From the NCBI GenBank assembly GCA_002305315.1, contig DBQQ01000006.1:62001-126000 (forward strand): a stretch of DNA of 64,000 nt, in the 5' to 3' direction. The position numbers were made by a program, and so were the translations under genes. Each line of letters opens with the position of its first letter. Position 1 is the first letter of the stretch. Positions 50,701-59,036 of this stretch are shown here, piece by piece. Under the pieces are notes generated by a model, which saw only the letters and a list, made by a program, of their open reading frames with translations, was not told where the DNA came from and made no database searches. This DNA is from Clostridiales bacterium UBA1390. Lineage in GTDB: Bacteria; Bacillota; Clostridia; Lachnospirales; Bianqueaceae.

Positions 50701-50712
50701 GAAAATATGTTC
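50701..50712. promoter_or_regulatory. SOS box 2, one mismatch
   Basis: GAAAATATGTTC: the GTTC half is perfect and the other half is GAAA. It sits between the two promoters. Confidence 0.5.
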
Positions 50713-50731
50713 GCGTTTTCTAAAAAAGCTG

Positions 50732-50760
50732 TTGACAAGAACGCGTGTTCGTGTTAGAAT
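50732..50760 (+). promoter_or_regulatory. LysM (YneA-like) gene promoter
   Basis: TTGACA at 50732-50737, 17-nt spacer, TAGAAT at 50755-50760. The spacer is filled by SOS box 3, so LexA binding would block RNA polymerase directly. Confidence 0.85.
50739..50750. promoter_or_regulatory. SOS box 3, perfect, in LysM promoter spacer
   Basis: GAACGCGTGTTC, a perfect GAAC-N4-GTTC palindrome with flanking A and G (AGAACGCGTGTTCG). Confidence 0.88.
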
Positions 50761-50774
50761 GATCTTGCAAACAA

Positions 50775-50786
50775 GAACATACATTC
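50775..50786. promoter_or_regulatory. SOS box 4, one mismatch, in LysM leader
   Basis: GAACATACATTC, one mismatch in the second half-site, about 15 nt after the -10. Confidence 0.5.
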
Positions 50787-50809
50787 TGCTCAATGAAAGG
50801 AGAACGAAC

Positions 50810-51163
50810 ATGAGTACGATTACACTTTTCCGTTCTAATCACAGTCGATGTGCAGCGTTTTATATGATAACAGGCCTTATCCTGAGTCTGAGTATTTTGG
50901 CGACTCTTCTTATGCCGCATCCGGCGTATGCGCAAAGTGAACAGGTACAGGTTTATGAATCTGTCGTGATTCAAGAGGGGGATACGCTATGGGATTTGGC
51001 ACTTCAATATGCACCGGAAGAACAGGATATTCGTTCGTATATTCAAGAAGTACGCGAATTGAATCGCATGACATCAGATCAGATTCACGCAGGACAATCC
51101 ATCATTCTTCCGATGCAGAAACCCGCGGGATCATTTGAGAACAGAGTCGCCTCCCATACTTGA
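50810..51163 (+). CDS. SOS-induced LysM protein, YneA-like division suppressor
   Basis: 117 aa. N-terminal basic stretch then one hydrophobic segment (AAFYMITGLILSLSILATLLM, about 14-36) acting as signal or anchor, ending at HPAYAQ, a possible signal-peptidase site. The rest is a LysM domain (VVIQEGDTLWDLALQYAPEE, then HAGQSIILP) that binds peptidoglycan. Gene layout is that of Bacillus yneA: divergent from lexA and under a perfect SOS box. YneA delays cell division after DNA damage. AAAGGAGAACGAAC precedes the ATG. Its last 33 nt overlap the end of the convergent recombinase gene. Confidence 0.85.
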   Translation: MSTITLFRSNHSRCAAFYMITGLILSLSILATLLMPHPAYAQSEQVQVYESVVIQEGDTLWDLALQYAPEEQDIRSYIQEVRELNRMTSDQIHAGQSIILPMQKPAGSFENRVASHT

Positions 51164-52267
51164 ATCTTCTTTTGCATTCGAAGCAGCGGAATCGGTACTT
51201 TCTTCTTTTTCCTGTCGTAGAATCACGGCATTGGCTGCAGAACGGCGTCTGGAATCTTCCATCTGTGCATAGTGTTTTCGCGTGGTATTGACATCTTTAT
51301 GGCCCAGTACATCTGCTACAAGATAGATATCTCCGGTTTCACTATAGAGAGTGGTGCCATAGCTGCTGCGAAGTTTATGGGGTGAGATCCGTTTCATCTG
51401 TGTGACACCAGCGGCATATTTCTTGACAATATTCTCGACAGCGCGTACGGTAATACGTCTCTTCTGCATCGATAGAAAGAGAGCGTCTTCATGACCTGAC
51501 TGGGGGATGATTTTCTTGCGTTCTTCGATGTATGCCTTCAAGGCGTCTTCTACCTCTCGTCCAAAGTACAGAACCGATTCATTTCCACCCTTGCGGGTTA
51601 TCTTCAGACCATTGACATTATAGTCAATATCGCTGAGGTTTAATCCAACGCACTCAGAGACACGCATGCCTGTACCCAGGAGTACCGTCATCAATGCCAA
51701 ATCTCTTGCATGCGTATATTTGTGATAGACTTTTTGTCTCGGCGTCAGCTGATCTCCAGAATCTACTTCATCCAGCAGCTTTGCAATTTCGTCCACTTCT
51801 AGGCGAATGATATTTTTTTCGTGGATCTTCGGGGTATCAATCAGCGTGGCTGGATTCCCATGGATCTTTTGTTTTTTATAGAAATACTTGAATAGGCTGC
51901 GTATGGCGGCTACCTTGCGAGCTTTTCCCTTTTCTCCATTTTGCAGTTCTACCGAGGTACCATCCGTATTCTCTTTCTCATAGATTGTCAGATATTCCAG
52001 AAAGCGTTCCAGATCCTGTACATCGACTTGATCCAGGTCTTCCAACGTGAGATCCTTCAGAGTCTTTCCCTGAAGGTTTTCTTTATTTTCAATCAGAAAA
52101 TGAAAAAAAATCTTTAGATCATAGGCATAGCCGAGACGGGTTCTTTCCGCCGTTACGGGTTCGATGCCTCTAAAATATTCAAAACAGAAATCCGGAAGCT
52201 CCAGCAGCAGATCACGAAGCTTCAGAATCATTCTTCTTCTCTGTTCTTCGTGATAGCTTCCGCTCAT
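51131..52267 (-). CDS. Tyrosine recombinase (XerC/D-like)
   Basis: 378 aa. The N-terminal SAM-like core-binding domain (about 20-140: TRLGYAYDLKIFFHFLIENK, then ARKVAAIRSLFKYFYKKQK) is followed by the catalytic domain with all key residues: Arg in GTGMRVSECVGL, Lys in TRKGGNESVLYF, HKLR in SPHKLRSSYGT, His in LGHKDVNT and Tyr in RKHYAQM. A C-terminal tail rich in Ser/Asp/Glu follows. Its position by lexA with no phage genes suggests a resident chromosomal enzyme, perhaps the Xer dimer-resolution recombinase, rather than an active integrase. It overlaps the TtcA-like gene by 4 nt. Confidence 0.88.
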   Translation of the reverse strand: MSGSYHEEQRRRMILKLRDLLLELPDFCFEYFRGIEPVTAERTRLGYAYDLKIFFHFLIENKENLQGKTLKDLTLEDLDQVDVQDLERFLEYLTIYEKENTDGTSVELQNGEKGKARKVAAIRSLFKYFYKKQKIHGNPATLIDTPKIHEKNIIRLEVDEIAKLLDEVDSGDQLTPRQKVYHKYTHARDLALMTVLLGTGMRVSECVGLNLSDIDYNVNGLKITRKGGNESVLYFGREVEDALKAYIEERKKIIPQSGHEDALFLSMQKRRITVRAVENIVKKYAAGVTQMKRISPHKLRSSYGTTLYSETGDIYLVADVLGHKDVNTTRKHYAQMEDSRRRSAANAVILRQEKEESTDSAASNAKEDSSMGGDSVLK

Positions 52268-52995
52268 GGTTTCTCTCCTTTCTGCACTTGCCAGCCGGGA
52301 ATGCTGTCTTGAATCGCGCGAAAAACTCGTTCTGTGGTATGGCCAATCTCTTTATTCCAGTCTCGCAGCCTTTCTTTGAATTCTCCTCGTTTTGTGACGC
52401 CATCCGCAGGACAGGGGTTTTTGATGATGGGCAGGTTCATATTCTTTGCGAAAGCGATAATATCTGCTTCTGGAGTATAGAGCAGAGGACGAATGGCATA
52501 TAGCTTGGTTCGATCCCAATATGTGACCGGTGAAAAGGTATGAAGACGGCCCTCATAAAATAGACTCATGAAAAATGTTTCTACGACATCTTCTTTGTGG
52601 TGCCCCAGCGCGACTTTATTACAGTGCATCTGCAGGGCAAAATCATTGAAAGCGCCTTTTCTCATCTTGGCACAGAGAGAGCAGGGATTTGACTCTTTGC
52701 GTTCTTCGAAGACGATGGGGCCGATGTCTGTGGAAATTACATGATAAGGAATCTCATAGGAACGCATGAGTGCGGCTAGGGGCTCGGTGTCAAATTCGGG
52801 AAAACCCAGAGCAACCGTAAAAGCCATCACCTCGAAGTGCTTAGGATAGAAACGCTGCAGACCCTTCAGGGCCAAAGCCAGTGTGATGCTGTCCTTGCCA
52901 CCAGATACGCCGACCGCAATACGGTCTCCTTCCTGAATCATCTGGTAGTCATCTACAGCTTTGCGAGTGTAACTTAAGAGTCTTTGATATGTCAT
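52264..52995 (-). CDS. TtcA-like tRNA 2-thiolation PP-loop ATPase
   Basis: 243 aa. N-type PP-loop VGVSGGKDS near residue 28 activates the tRNA base; the CSLC pair (near 106) is the TtcA-type iron-sulfur/thiolation Cys pair, with the third conserved Cys in KNPCPADG near 193. KVALGHHKEDVVETFFMSL matches the family. Many Firmicutes have such TtcA relatives whose target tRNA base is not established, so 2-thiocytidine-32 is an inference. AAAGGAAA precedes the ATG. It forms a unit with the recombinase gene. Confidence 0.85.
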   Translation of the reverse strand: MTYQRLLSYTRKAVDDYQMIQEGDRIAVGVSGGKDSITLALALKGLQRFYPKHFEVMAFTVALGFPEFDTEPLAALMRSYEIPYHVISTDIGPIVFEERKESNPCSLCAKMRKGAFNDFALQMHCNKVALGHHKEDVVETFFMSLFYEGRLHTFSPVTYWDRTKLYAIRPLLYTPEADIIAFAKNMNLPIIKNPCPADGVTKRGEFKERLRDWNKEIGHTTERVFRAIQDSIPGWQVQKGEKP

Positions 52996-53177
52996 CGGAA
53001 TTTCCTTTCTGATCTATAAACTTATATATACGTAACCTATCATAGCATATCCGAGTCGAAATTTCAAGTATGCGAAATAATAAATATTTTACGAATACTT
53101 ATGAAGCTTGCATAGTTTTACCAAAAATCCACATACTATCGCTGATTCTATCTATATTATATAAGGAGGCTTATACC

Positions 53178-53762
53178 ATGAATTTGGAAGGCACAGAGAC
53201 AGCCAGGAGTTTAATGAAGGCATTTGCGGGAGAATCTCAGGCCAGAAACCGATACACCTTTTATGCGCAGGTGGCGCGTAAAGAAGGCCTGATTCAGATC
53301 GCACAGGTCTTTCAGCTGACAGCGGCCAATGAGGAAGTTCATGCCAAGGAGTTTTTCAAAGCCATGAATGAGGGAAATCTGAATCAGCGGACGGTAGATA
53401 TCGGCGCAGATTTTCCAGTGGCGTTAAATGATACGCTGACGAATCTGGAATCGGCGGCTCAGGGGGAACATGAGGAATATGCGGCTTTGTATCCGCAGTT
53501 CGGACAGATCGCGGCTGAAGAAGGGTTTCCGGGCATTGCCAAGCTGTTTCAAAATATAGCGTCCATTGAGAAGAACCATGAGGAACGGTTCCTGGCGTTT
53601 TATGATCTGGTGAAAAAGAATCAGCTTTTGAAAAAAGATGTGGAAATCGCATGGGTTTGCAGCGTCTGCGGATATGTACACACAGGCATGGAACCGCCGC
53701 AGATTTGTCCGGTATGCAAACATGAGAAAGGTTATTATCAAGTCGATATCAAGGCATATTAA
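53178..53762 (+). CDS. Rubrerythrin
   Basis: Non-haem iron peroxidase that detoxifies H2O2 in anaerobes. 194 aa. The N-terminal ferritin-like four-helix domain carries the di-iron Glu/His ligands (AFAGESQARNRYTFYAQVAR, NEEVHAKEF, ENxxH-type IASIEKNHEERF). A C-terminal rubredoxin-like domain has four Cys: CSVCGYVHTG and CPVCKHEKGYY. ATG 53178 follows AAGGAGG; the frame extends upstream to 53070 without a ribosome site. I see no clear promoter or PerR box in the 182-nt gap before it. Confidence 0.95.
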   Translation: MNLEGTETARSLMKAFAGESQARNRYTFYAQVARKEGLIQIAQVFQLTAANEEVHAKEFFKAMNEGNLNQRTVDIGADFPVALNDTLTNLESAAQGEHEEYAALYPQFGQIAAEEGFPGIAKLFQNIASIEKNHEERFLAFYDLVKKNQLLKKDVEIAWVCSVCGYVHTGMEPPQICPVCKHEKGYYQVDIKAY

Positions 53763-53852
53763 GGGATTACGGAAGAAGTGGCCCCTCTTTTGATATAACT
53801 TTTCGTAAAAGTTGTGTTTTGCGAATAGTTACGAAGACCTCTCTCCGCAAGA

Positions 53853-53900
53853 AAAAAGACTCATATCCGAATCACAGATGGATTCGAAATGAGTCTTTTT
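53853..53900. terminator. Bidirectional terminator between rubrerythrin and rsfS
   Basis: AAAAAGACTCAT (53853-53864) pairs with ATGAGTCTTTTT (53889-53900), with an inner GAATC/GATTC. A smaller A/T hairpin AACTTTT-CGT-AAAAGTT (53797-53813) lies nearer the rubrerythrin stop. Confidence 0.87.
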
Positions 53901-53903
53901 GAT

Positions 53904-54287
53904 TTACAGTGTCTCGGGATCAACTTTTTGACCATCGGACCAGATTCGTTCCAAATTATAGAACACACGGGCTTCCTGGCTAAAAACATGAATGATGATG
54001 CGTTGATAGTCCATCAAACCCCAGGTACATGTATCGAAGCCTTCTTTGTCAGAGGGTTCATAACCAGCCTTGGCCAACTGTTCTTCTACTTCATCTAAAA
54101 GAGCTCTCACATGATTAGGATTGCGTCCATGGGCAATCAGAAAGTAATCAGCAAGGACGGATACCTCATGAATATCCAGGATACGGATATCCTCCCCCAT
54201 TTTGTTTTCCAAGGCCTGGTATGCAATCTTAGCCATCGCTGCGGATTCTTTTAGATCTTCCTGCAATGTATTTGGAGATTCGCTCAT
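53904..54287 (-). CDS. rsfS: Ribosomal silencing factor RsfS
   Basis: Binds L14 on the large subunit and blocks subunit joining in starvation. 127 aa, normal length. Markers: AKIAYQALENKMGEDIRILD, DYFLIAHGRNPNHVRALLDE and WGLMDYQRIIIHVFSQEAR, the Iojap/YbeB pattern. The start overlaps the yqeK stop as ATGA, with AGGGAGGG upstream. It ends the minus-strand assembly cluster, just before a terminator. Confidence 0.94.
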   Translation of the reverse strand: MSESPNTLQEDLKESAAMAKIAYQALENKMGEDIRILDIHEVSVLADYFLIAHGRNPNHVRALLDEVEEQLAKAGYEPSDKEGFDTCTWGLMDYQRIIIHVFSQEARVFYNLERIWSDGQKVDPETL

Positions 54288-54883
54288 TGTACATTATCCC
54301 TCCCTTCTGATTGAATTTCCTGCCGCAGAGACTGCAGCGCTTCTAATGTATAAAAATGGATGTTTTGATTTTTGTTCTGTAGGTACTGTACGGTATTCTC
54401 CAGAATCAGGAGTGTACCCCGATTCAGATCTTGGAGAATGAGATCGCGAGCCTCCATCAGACCGGGAAATGGTTCACGGCCCGGTTCCGCATAGTCCGCC
54501 GAAAAGATGAGTTTTTCCATGGGCGTCATATGAGCGTGGCCTGTGGTATGAAACCGTATAGCATTCAAAAGCTCTTCCGGAAGCGGTCCAAACTGTTTCT
54601 GAGCCACGATGGGCGCGGCAAAAGCATGCAACAGCTGCGGATAGTCCTGATTTCGTTTCAGATCGACGCCGGCCTTGTCACAGATTTTCAAGAGCTCCTC
54701 CATCGACATGTTCTTGGCGCAGTCGTGTAAAAGAGCGGCTGAAGAGGCCATCTCTACAGATAGATGGTGCCGCGATGCCAGCTGTACGGCCAACTGCTCT
54801 ACCCCTAACGTATGCAGAAAACGATGAGGCTTCAGACGACCATATAGCCAGCGGAGAACCTCTATGCGGTCAGGATATGTCAT
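54284..54883 (-). CDS. yqeK: YqeK-type HD-domain diadenosine tetraphosphatase
   Basis: Symmetrical Ap4A hydrolase, an HD-superfamily metal enzyme that limits the stress nucleotide Ap4A. 199 aa. HD ligands: His in PHRFLHTLGVEQLA near 23, HD in AALLHDCAKN near 53, His in IRFHTTGHAHMTP near 111, and Asp in FSADYAEPGREPF near 130. It overlaps nadD by 14 nt and rsfS by 4 nt, the standard nadD-yqeK-rsfS order. Confidence 0.94.
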   Translation of the reverse strand: MTYPDRIEVLRWLYGRLKPHRFLHTLGVEQLAVQLASRHHLSVEMASSAALLHDCAKNMSMEELLKICDKAGVDLKRNQDYPQLLHAFAAPIVAQKQFGPLPEELLNAIRFHTTGHAHMTPMEKLIFSADYAEPGREPFPGLMEARDLILQDLNRGTLLILENTVQYLQNKNQNIHFYTLEALQSLRQEIQSEGRDNVQ

Positions 54884-55529
54884 GGGGACTCTCCTCCTTC
54901 TGATATAGACGGTGCTTTTTGATAAAGTTTTCTACAGCTTCCGGAACCAGATACTTGATTGGACGGCCAGAGCGCACACGTGCTCGGATATCGGAGGAAG
55001 AGATCGCCAATGCTGGCACCTCCAGAAAATGGAATCGCTGCATCGGATGATCCTGAATCGTTGCGCTGATACGCTGGATCAGCTCTTCTTTTTGATATCC
55101 GGGTCGTGTGGCCGCAACAAACGTACAGGTCTTCAGAAGTTCCTCGGCATTGTGCCAGGAAAACATCTGATAGAAAGCGTCTGCCCCCGTAATGAAGAAG
55201 ATTTCCGTATCTACCGGATAGATCTGCTGCAGGGCGTGAATGGTATCAATCGTATAGGTAAAGCCGCTGCGGTCGATTTCCATGCGGGAGGCATAGAAAT
55301 GGTCGTTGGATTCGGTGGCAAGAAGTGTCATCAGATACCGGCTCTCGGAATCGCTTACAGTATCGGCCGCTTTATGAGGAGGCTTTCCTGTCGGGATAAA
55401 AAGAACCTGATCCAGTTGAAACTCGTGCCGTACCGCTTCTGCCGTTACCAGATGCCCGTAATGGATGGGGTCGAACGTCCCCCCCATGACAGCAACCCGC
55501 TTGGCTTGAGGATTATAATAGTCTTGCAT
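54870..55529 (-). CDS. nadD: Nicotinate-nucleotide adenylyltransferase
   Basis: Adenylates nicotinate mononucleotide in NAD synthesis. 219-aa nucleotidyl-transferase fold: GGTFDPIHYGHLV with the HxGH-type (HYGH) motif near residue 22, IPTGKPPHK near 45, and ISSSDIRARVRSG near 177. No strong ribosome site is seen; the start is 6 nt after the yhbY stop, so it relies on coupling. It overlaps yqeK by 14 nt. Confidence 0.95.
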   Translation of the reverse strand: MQDYYNPQAKRVAVMGGTFDPIHYGHLVTAEAVRHEFQLDQVLFIPTGKPPHKAADTVSDSESRYLMTLLATESNDHFYASRMEIDRSGFTYTIDTIHALQQIYPVDTEIFFITGADAFYQMFSWHNAEELLKTCTFVAATRPGYQKEELIQRISATIQDHPMQRFHFLEVPALAISSSDIRARVRSGRPIKYLVPEAVENFIKKHRLYQKEESPHDIS

Positions 55530-55535
55530 CGTTCA

Positions 55536-55823
55536 TCATCGAGGCAGTTGAATCTGCGGCTTTTTGGAAGGACGATATAATACGATACGCCGTCCTATCA
55601 CCTGTACTACCTGAGAATGGGTTCTGCTTGCGATGACCTCTGCGATGTCCCGCAGATCATCGGCGCAATTATTGAGTACATTGATTTTGATGAGTTCACG
55701 CTTTTCCAGCGCGTCATCGAGTGCATTGACCAGTTCTGGTGCAGCCCCTGCTTTTCCCACCTGGAAGATGGGATCCATCGTGCTCGCCAGAGATTTCAGG
55801 TATGCCCGTTGTTTTGTTGTCAT
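55536..55823 (-). CDS. yhbY: Ribosome assembly RNA-binding protein YhbY (CRM domain)
   Basis: 95-aa CRM-domain protein associated with 50S maturation. It shows TTKQRAYLKSLASTMDPIFQ, then VGKAGAAPELVNALDDALEK, RELIKINVLNNC, and the basic IGRRIVLYRPSKKP end. A GAGAGGAT site precedes the ATG. It lies between obg and nadD as in many Firmicutes. Confidence 0.92.
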   Translation of the reverse strand: MTTKQRAYLKSLASTMDPIFQVGKAGAAPELVNALDDALEKRELIKINVLNNCADDLRDIAEVIASRTHSQVVQVIGRRIVLYRPSKKPQIQLPR

Positions 55824-55846
55824 AGATTTTGTATCCTCTCTTTATA

Positions 55847-57139
55847 TTACGGATAATATTCAAAGGCTGTATCGCCGACTTGGACGGTATCGCCTTCCTG
55901 AATGCCCATATCTTCCAGTCGCTGAATGATACCGCGTTCCCGAAGAAAGCGTTGGAAGAAATCAAAGCCCTTCTCACTTTCCAGGTGCGTAAAGCCCAAC
56001 ATCTTGTCAATGACGGGACCACCGACCCAGTACGTGCCATCAGGCTGCAGTTCGATTTCAATGCCATCTCCCTCTTCGAGGCGTGAGAGGGCTTCCTGCT
56101 CTTCCGCAAAGTATTCTCTCTCGAAGATAACCGGCTCATCGCTAATGGAATCGCGAATCTGAACGACTCGATCCAAAAGAGCCCGTACGCCTTCACCGGT
56201 AGCGGCAGAAATCGGGAATAACGGAAGATCATGTGCCTTACAATAGTCTTCCAACTCTTCATACAGAACATGCGCATCCGGCAGGTCCATCTTATTCGCA
56301 CCAATGACCTGCGGCAGCGCCGCTAGTTTATCGCTGTATTTGGCAAGTTCCAAATTGATCTTTTCGATATCGCTGACAGGATCTCTGCCATCGAGCGCCG
56401 CCGCATCGACCAGATGAATCAGGACACGGGTCCGCTCCAAGTGTTTCAGGAATTCGTGTCCCAGTCCGACGCCCTCAGAGGCACCTTCAATCAGGCCGGG
56501 AATATCGGCGATAACCATGGATTTCCCATAAGGAAGCTCCACCACACCCAGATTGGGGCTCAAGGTGGTAAACGGATAGTTCGCGATCTTGGGCTTGGCA
56601 TTGGAGACGCGAGACAGAAATGTGGATTTTCCCGCATTAGGATATCCTAAGAGGCCTACATCGGCCAATACCTTCAATTCGAGAATCAGGTTCATGCTTT
56701 TACCGGGACGACCAGGCTGCGCATATTTCGGGATCTGCATGGTGGGGGTAGCATAGTGCTGGTTACCCTTTCCGCCGCGTCCTCCCTGCAGAATAACCTC
56801 ACGCTGTCCCAGCTTGGACATATCTGCCACGAGAAGTCCTGTAGTCTCTTCCCGCAGAATCGTACCTACGGGCACGGGAATGATAAGATCCTCGGCATCC
56901 TTCCCATGACAATTCTTACCGCTGCCATCCCCGCCCTTGGGAGCCTTGTAGACCTTTCTGTTGCGGAAATCGGACAGGGTATTCAATCCCTGCTCAGTGA
57001 CGAAGATAATGTCGCCGCCTTTTCCGCCGTCACCACCGTCAGGGCCGCCATTGGCTACGTATTTCTCCCGGCGGAAGGAGGCGCAGCCATTTCCACCCTT
57101 CCCGGATTCGATATAAATCTTAGCTTCATCTACAAACAT
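55847..57139 (-). CDS. obgE: Obg GTPase
   Basis: Essential GTPase in 50S assembly and stress signalling. 430 aa in three parts: glycine-rich Obg fold (about 1-158, GGPDGGDGGKGGDIIFVTEQ), G domain (G1 GYPNAGKST near 165, DIPGLIEGAS near 212, NKMD near 283, SAATGEG near 310) and the C-terminal OCT domain (about 345-430) typical of Gram-positives. AAGGAG precedes the ATG. It follows rpmA and precedes yhbY. Confidence 0.96.
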   Translation of the reverse strand: MFVDEAKIYIESGKGGNGCASFRREKYVANGGPDGGDGGKGGDIIFVTEQGLNTLSDFRNRKVYKAPKGGDGSGKNCHGKDAEDLIIPVPVGTILREETTGLLVADMSKLGQREVILQGGRGGKGNQHYATPTMQIPKYAQPGRPGKSMNLILELKVLADVGLLGYPNAGKSTFLSRVSNAKPKIANYPFTTLSPNLGVVELPYGKSMVIADIPGLIEGASEGVGLGHEFLKHLERTRVLIHLVDAAALDGRDPVSDIEKINLELAKYSDKLAALPQVIGANKMDLPDAHVLYEELEDYCKAHDLPLFPISAATGEGVRALLDRVVQIRDSISDEPVIFEREYFAEEQEALSRLEEGDGIEIELQPDGTYWVGGPVIDKMLGFTHLESEKGFDFFQRFLRERGIIQRLEDMGIQEGDTVQVGDTAFEYYP

Positions 57140-57220
57140 CTGGTTTCTCCTTTTATTGAGAAAAAGCAGGTTCCAAATAGTGCATTTGAAACCTGCCCGA
57201 TCACATACATCTGCCGATTT

Positions 57221-57511
57221 TTACATGGCCTGTTCCACAGGATATACAGAAACCTGCTTTTTGTCACGGCCCTTTCTCTCAAACTTTACGCGGCCTTCTA
57301 CCAGTGCGTAAAGAGTATCATCCTTACCGATACCTACGTTCGTTCCCGGATGAATTCTGGTACCACGCTGACGATATAGAATATTACCAGCCTTGACCAC
57401 CTGACCATCGGCTCTCTTTGCTCCCAGGCGCTTGGACTCGGAATCACGTCCGTTCTTGGTAGAACCAACACCTTTCTTATGAGCAAACAACTGAAGATTC
57501 ATTTGAAGCAT
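57221..57511 (-). CDS. rpmA: 50S ribosomal protein L27 with cleavable N-terminal extension
   Basis: 96 aa. The N terminus [14 protein letters not shown] carries the Firmicutes-specific extension; the protease Prp cuts after the LQLFA motif, exposing the functional HKKG start that reaches the peptidyl-transferase site. The rest is ordinary L27 ([20 protein letters not shown]). GGAGGTG precedes the ATG. The prp gene is directly upstream in the operon. Confidence 0.96.
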   Translation of the reverse strand: MLQMNLQLFAHKKGVGSTKNGRDSESKRLGAKRADGQVVKAGNILYRQRGTRIHPGTNVGIGKDDTLYALVEGRVKFERKGRDKKQVSVYPVEQAM

Positions 57512-57526
57512 TGTATTGCACCTCCT

Positions 57527-57868
57527 TCATGTGCGCTTGCAAACTTGTACAAGAACATTCTTACGATACGATTCAGAAATCGATTGAAGCCCCAGACATA
57601 ACAAATTCAGAATCAAATCTGTATCTGCGGAGCCCTGCCCTATACGGACGGCTTCCACACGAGCGGACAAAAAACCATCTTCATCCATCTCATACTGGAA
57701 AGGATCTTGAGAAAAACGCTCCAGCCCATTGACCGTATTGAGTGATAAGGCTGATACCGCAGCACAAACAATGTCTGGATCGCCATTCTGTGCGAAACCG
57801 GCATGTCCATGAATCTCGAAAGACCAGATCCTATCCTGTTCATTCGTATAAAACGTTGCTTCAATCAT
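57527..57868 (-). CDS. prp: Ribosomal-processing cysteine protease Prp
   Basis: Removes the N-terminal extension of L27, an essential step in Firmicutes ribosome maturation. 113 aa, with the catalytic dyad H22 (EIHGHAGFAQNG) and C35 (DPDIVCAAVSAL). Normal length. It lies between rplU and rpmA with AGGAG before the ATG, the canonical L21-Prp-L27 arrangement. Confidence 0.95.
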   Translation of the reverse strand: MIEATFYTNEQDRIWSFEIHGHAGFAQNGDPDIVCAAVSALSLNTVNGLERFSQDPFQYEMDEDGFLSARVEAVRIGQGSADTDLILNLLCLGLQSISESYRKNVLVQVCKRT

Positions 57869-57882
57869 GGGAATTCTCCTGC

Positions 57883-58194
57883 TTACGCCTGAATTCCGTT
57901 GATCTGAAGCTTCGTAAAGTACTGCCTATGACCCTGCTTCTTGTGATAGCCCTTCTTGGACTTATACTTGTAAACAGTGATCTTTTTAGCACGACCTTCC
58001 TTCAGGGTTGTCGCAGCAACCGTCGCACCCTCAACATAAGGAGTTCCGACCTTCACTCCGTCTTCGCTGAAAACTGCAAGAACCTTATCAAAAGTATAAG
58101 CTTCTCCTTCAACCAGACCAAGCTTCTCGACAAATACAACGTCTCCTTCTTGTACCCGGTACTGCTTACCGCCAGTCTCAATAACTGCGTACAT
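57883..58194 (-). CDS. rplU: 50S ribosomal protein L21
   Basis: 103 aa. It starts [20 protein letters not shown] and ends [20 protein letters not shown], the standard L21 pattern. GAAGGAGGTG precedes the ATG. It is first in the L21-Prp-L27-Obg unit, with a structured leader and its own promoter. Confidence 0.97.
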   Translation of the reverse strand: MYAVIETGGKQYRVQEGDVVFVEKLGLVEGEAYTFDKVLAVFSEDGVKVGTPYVEGATVAATTLKEGRAKKITVYKYKSKKGYHKKQGHRQYFTKLQINGIQA

Positions 58195-58277
58195 ACTCAG
58201 GCACCTCCTTCTCTCTAAACTCGCCGACTACGGCAGCATTGTAAAAACATGCTTTGAAAGCCCCATCGAGCGGCAAC
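58195..58277 (-). ncRNA. L21 leader RNA (autoregulatory 5' UTR)
   Basis: The 5' UTR of rplU contains CCGTTGCCGCTCGATGGGGC near its start, then a hairpin around AGCATG/CATGCT-type pairs, and GCCGTAGTCGGCGAG near the end. This is the pattern I associate with the Firmicutes L21 leader, which lets L21 control its own operon. Called by position and remembered consensus, without a covariance search. Confidence 0.6.
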
Positions 58278-58283
58278 GGTAGT

Positions 58284-58313
58284 ATCATATCATACAGAAT
58301 ACTAAGATGTCAA
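58284..58313 (-). promoter_or_regulatory. rplU operon promoter
   Basis: Minus strand: TTGACA (58308-58313), 18-nt spacer, TATGAT (58284-58289). Confidence 0.72.
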
Positions 58314-58322
58314 GCCATTTTT

Positions 58323-59036
58323 TTATTTTTCTGTCAAAAGATCCATCAGGGTTTTCATCCGCCCCTCTTCTTCCCGGTATAGATCCATACGGCATACTTG
58401 TTCTGTCCCGATGGCGTCAAGAAGTCCGGCACGTTCCCAAAAAACCTGCATCATGCGATCCGGCTTCAGGTTCTGTGTGCCCGAGCAGGCACACCAGAGT
58501 TCGAACATACAGGGAGCAATGAGACGAAGAGAACGGATCATGGGTCTGAGATCGACCTCTACTTCCTGCTTACGGCCATGATGTTTAGCCCATTTACGAA
58601 TGAGAATAGGCTCTCCGGCCATAAATTGCTCCAATAAAGCAGGATACGCGTCGGCATACTCCGATGGAAGCTGAATATGATACTGTGCATGGGTGGACAA
58701 GGACATGGCTGACTTGGTTCCCTCTGGCATATCCTGACATTCGATGAGTCGCAGCCCCGCAGGAAGTTCTGCGTTCACCCGATGTACCAGGTCATCATTT
58801 TCCCAGGGAGTGGCCAATTGCAGTTCCATATACTCATGACGGCCAGAGACCCCGAGAGATAAAGGCTGTGAGAAAGACATCTGCGGATGGGGATTAAAAC
58901 CCTGGGAGAAGACGAGCTCCACGTTCGCGCGCTGAAGAGCGCGCTGAAACGTGCGAAGCATGTCCAGATGGCCAATAAAGCGCATTTTACCCTCTTTACA
59001 AAAAGAGATTCGTTTCTGATAACGGACAGGTGTCAT
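58323..59036 (-). CDS. TIGR03936/DUF2344 radical-SAM-associated protein
   Basis: 237 aa of the DUF2344 family that accompanies the B12-binding radical SAM protein encoded just upstream. Conserved start segment RISFCKEGKMRFIGHLDMLR and FSQGFNPHPQMSFSQPLSLG near residue 53. The partner pair probably modifies rRNA or tRNA or a ribosomal component, by its constant link to L21/L27; that is an inference. Start ATG 59036 has GGGAGG upstream and overlaps the radical SAM stop by 4 nt; the upstream frame to 59105 is inside that gene. The rng gene often found next is absent. Confidence 0.86.
   Translation of the reverse strand: MTPVRYQKRISFCKEGKMRFIGHLDMLRTFQRALQRANVELVFSQGFNPHPQMSFSQPLSLGVSGRHEYMELQLATPWENDDLVHRVNAELPAGLRLIECQDMPEGTKSAMSLSTHAQYHIQLPSEYADAYPALLEQFMAGEPILIRKWAKHHGRKQEVEVDLRPMIRSLRLIAPCMFELWCACSGTQNLKPDRMMQVFWERAGLLDAIGTEQVCRMDLYREEEGRMKTLMDLLTEK

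Noticed and set aside
51131-52267. Tyrosine recombinase as part of a mobile element
   Set aside because: No attachment repeats, phage or transfer genes are nearby, and the neighbours are core genes.
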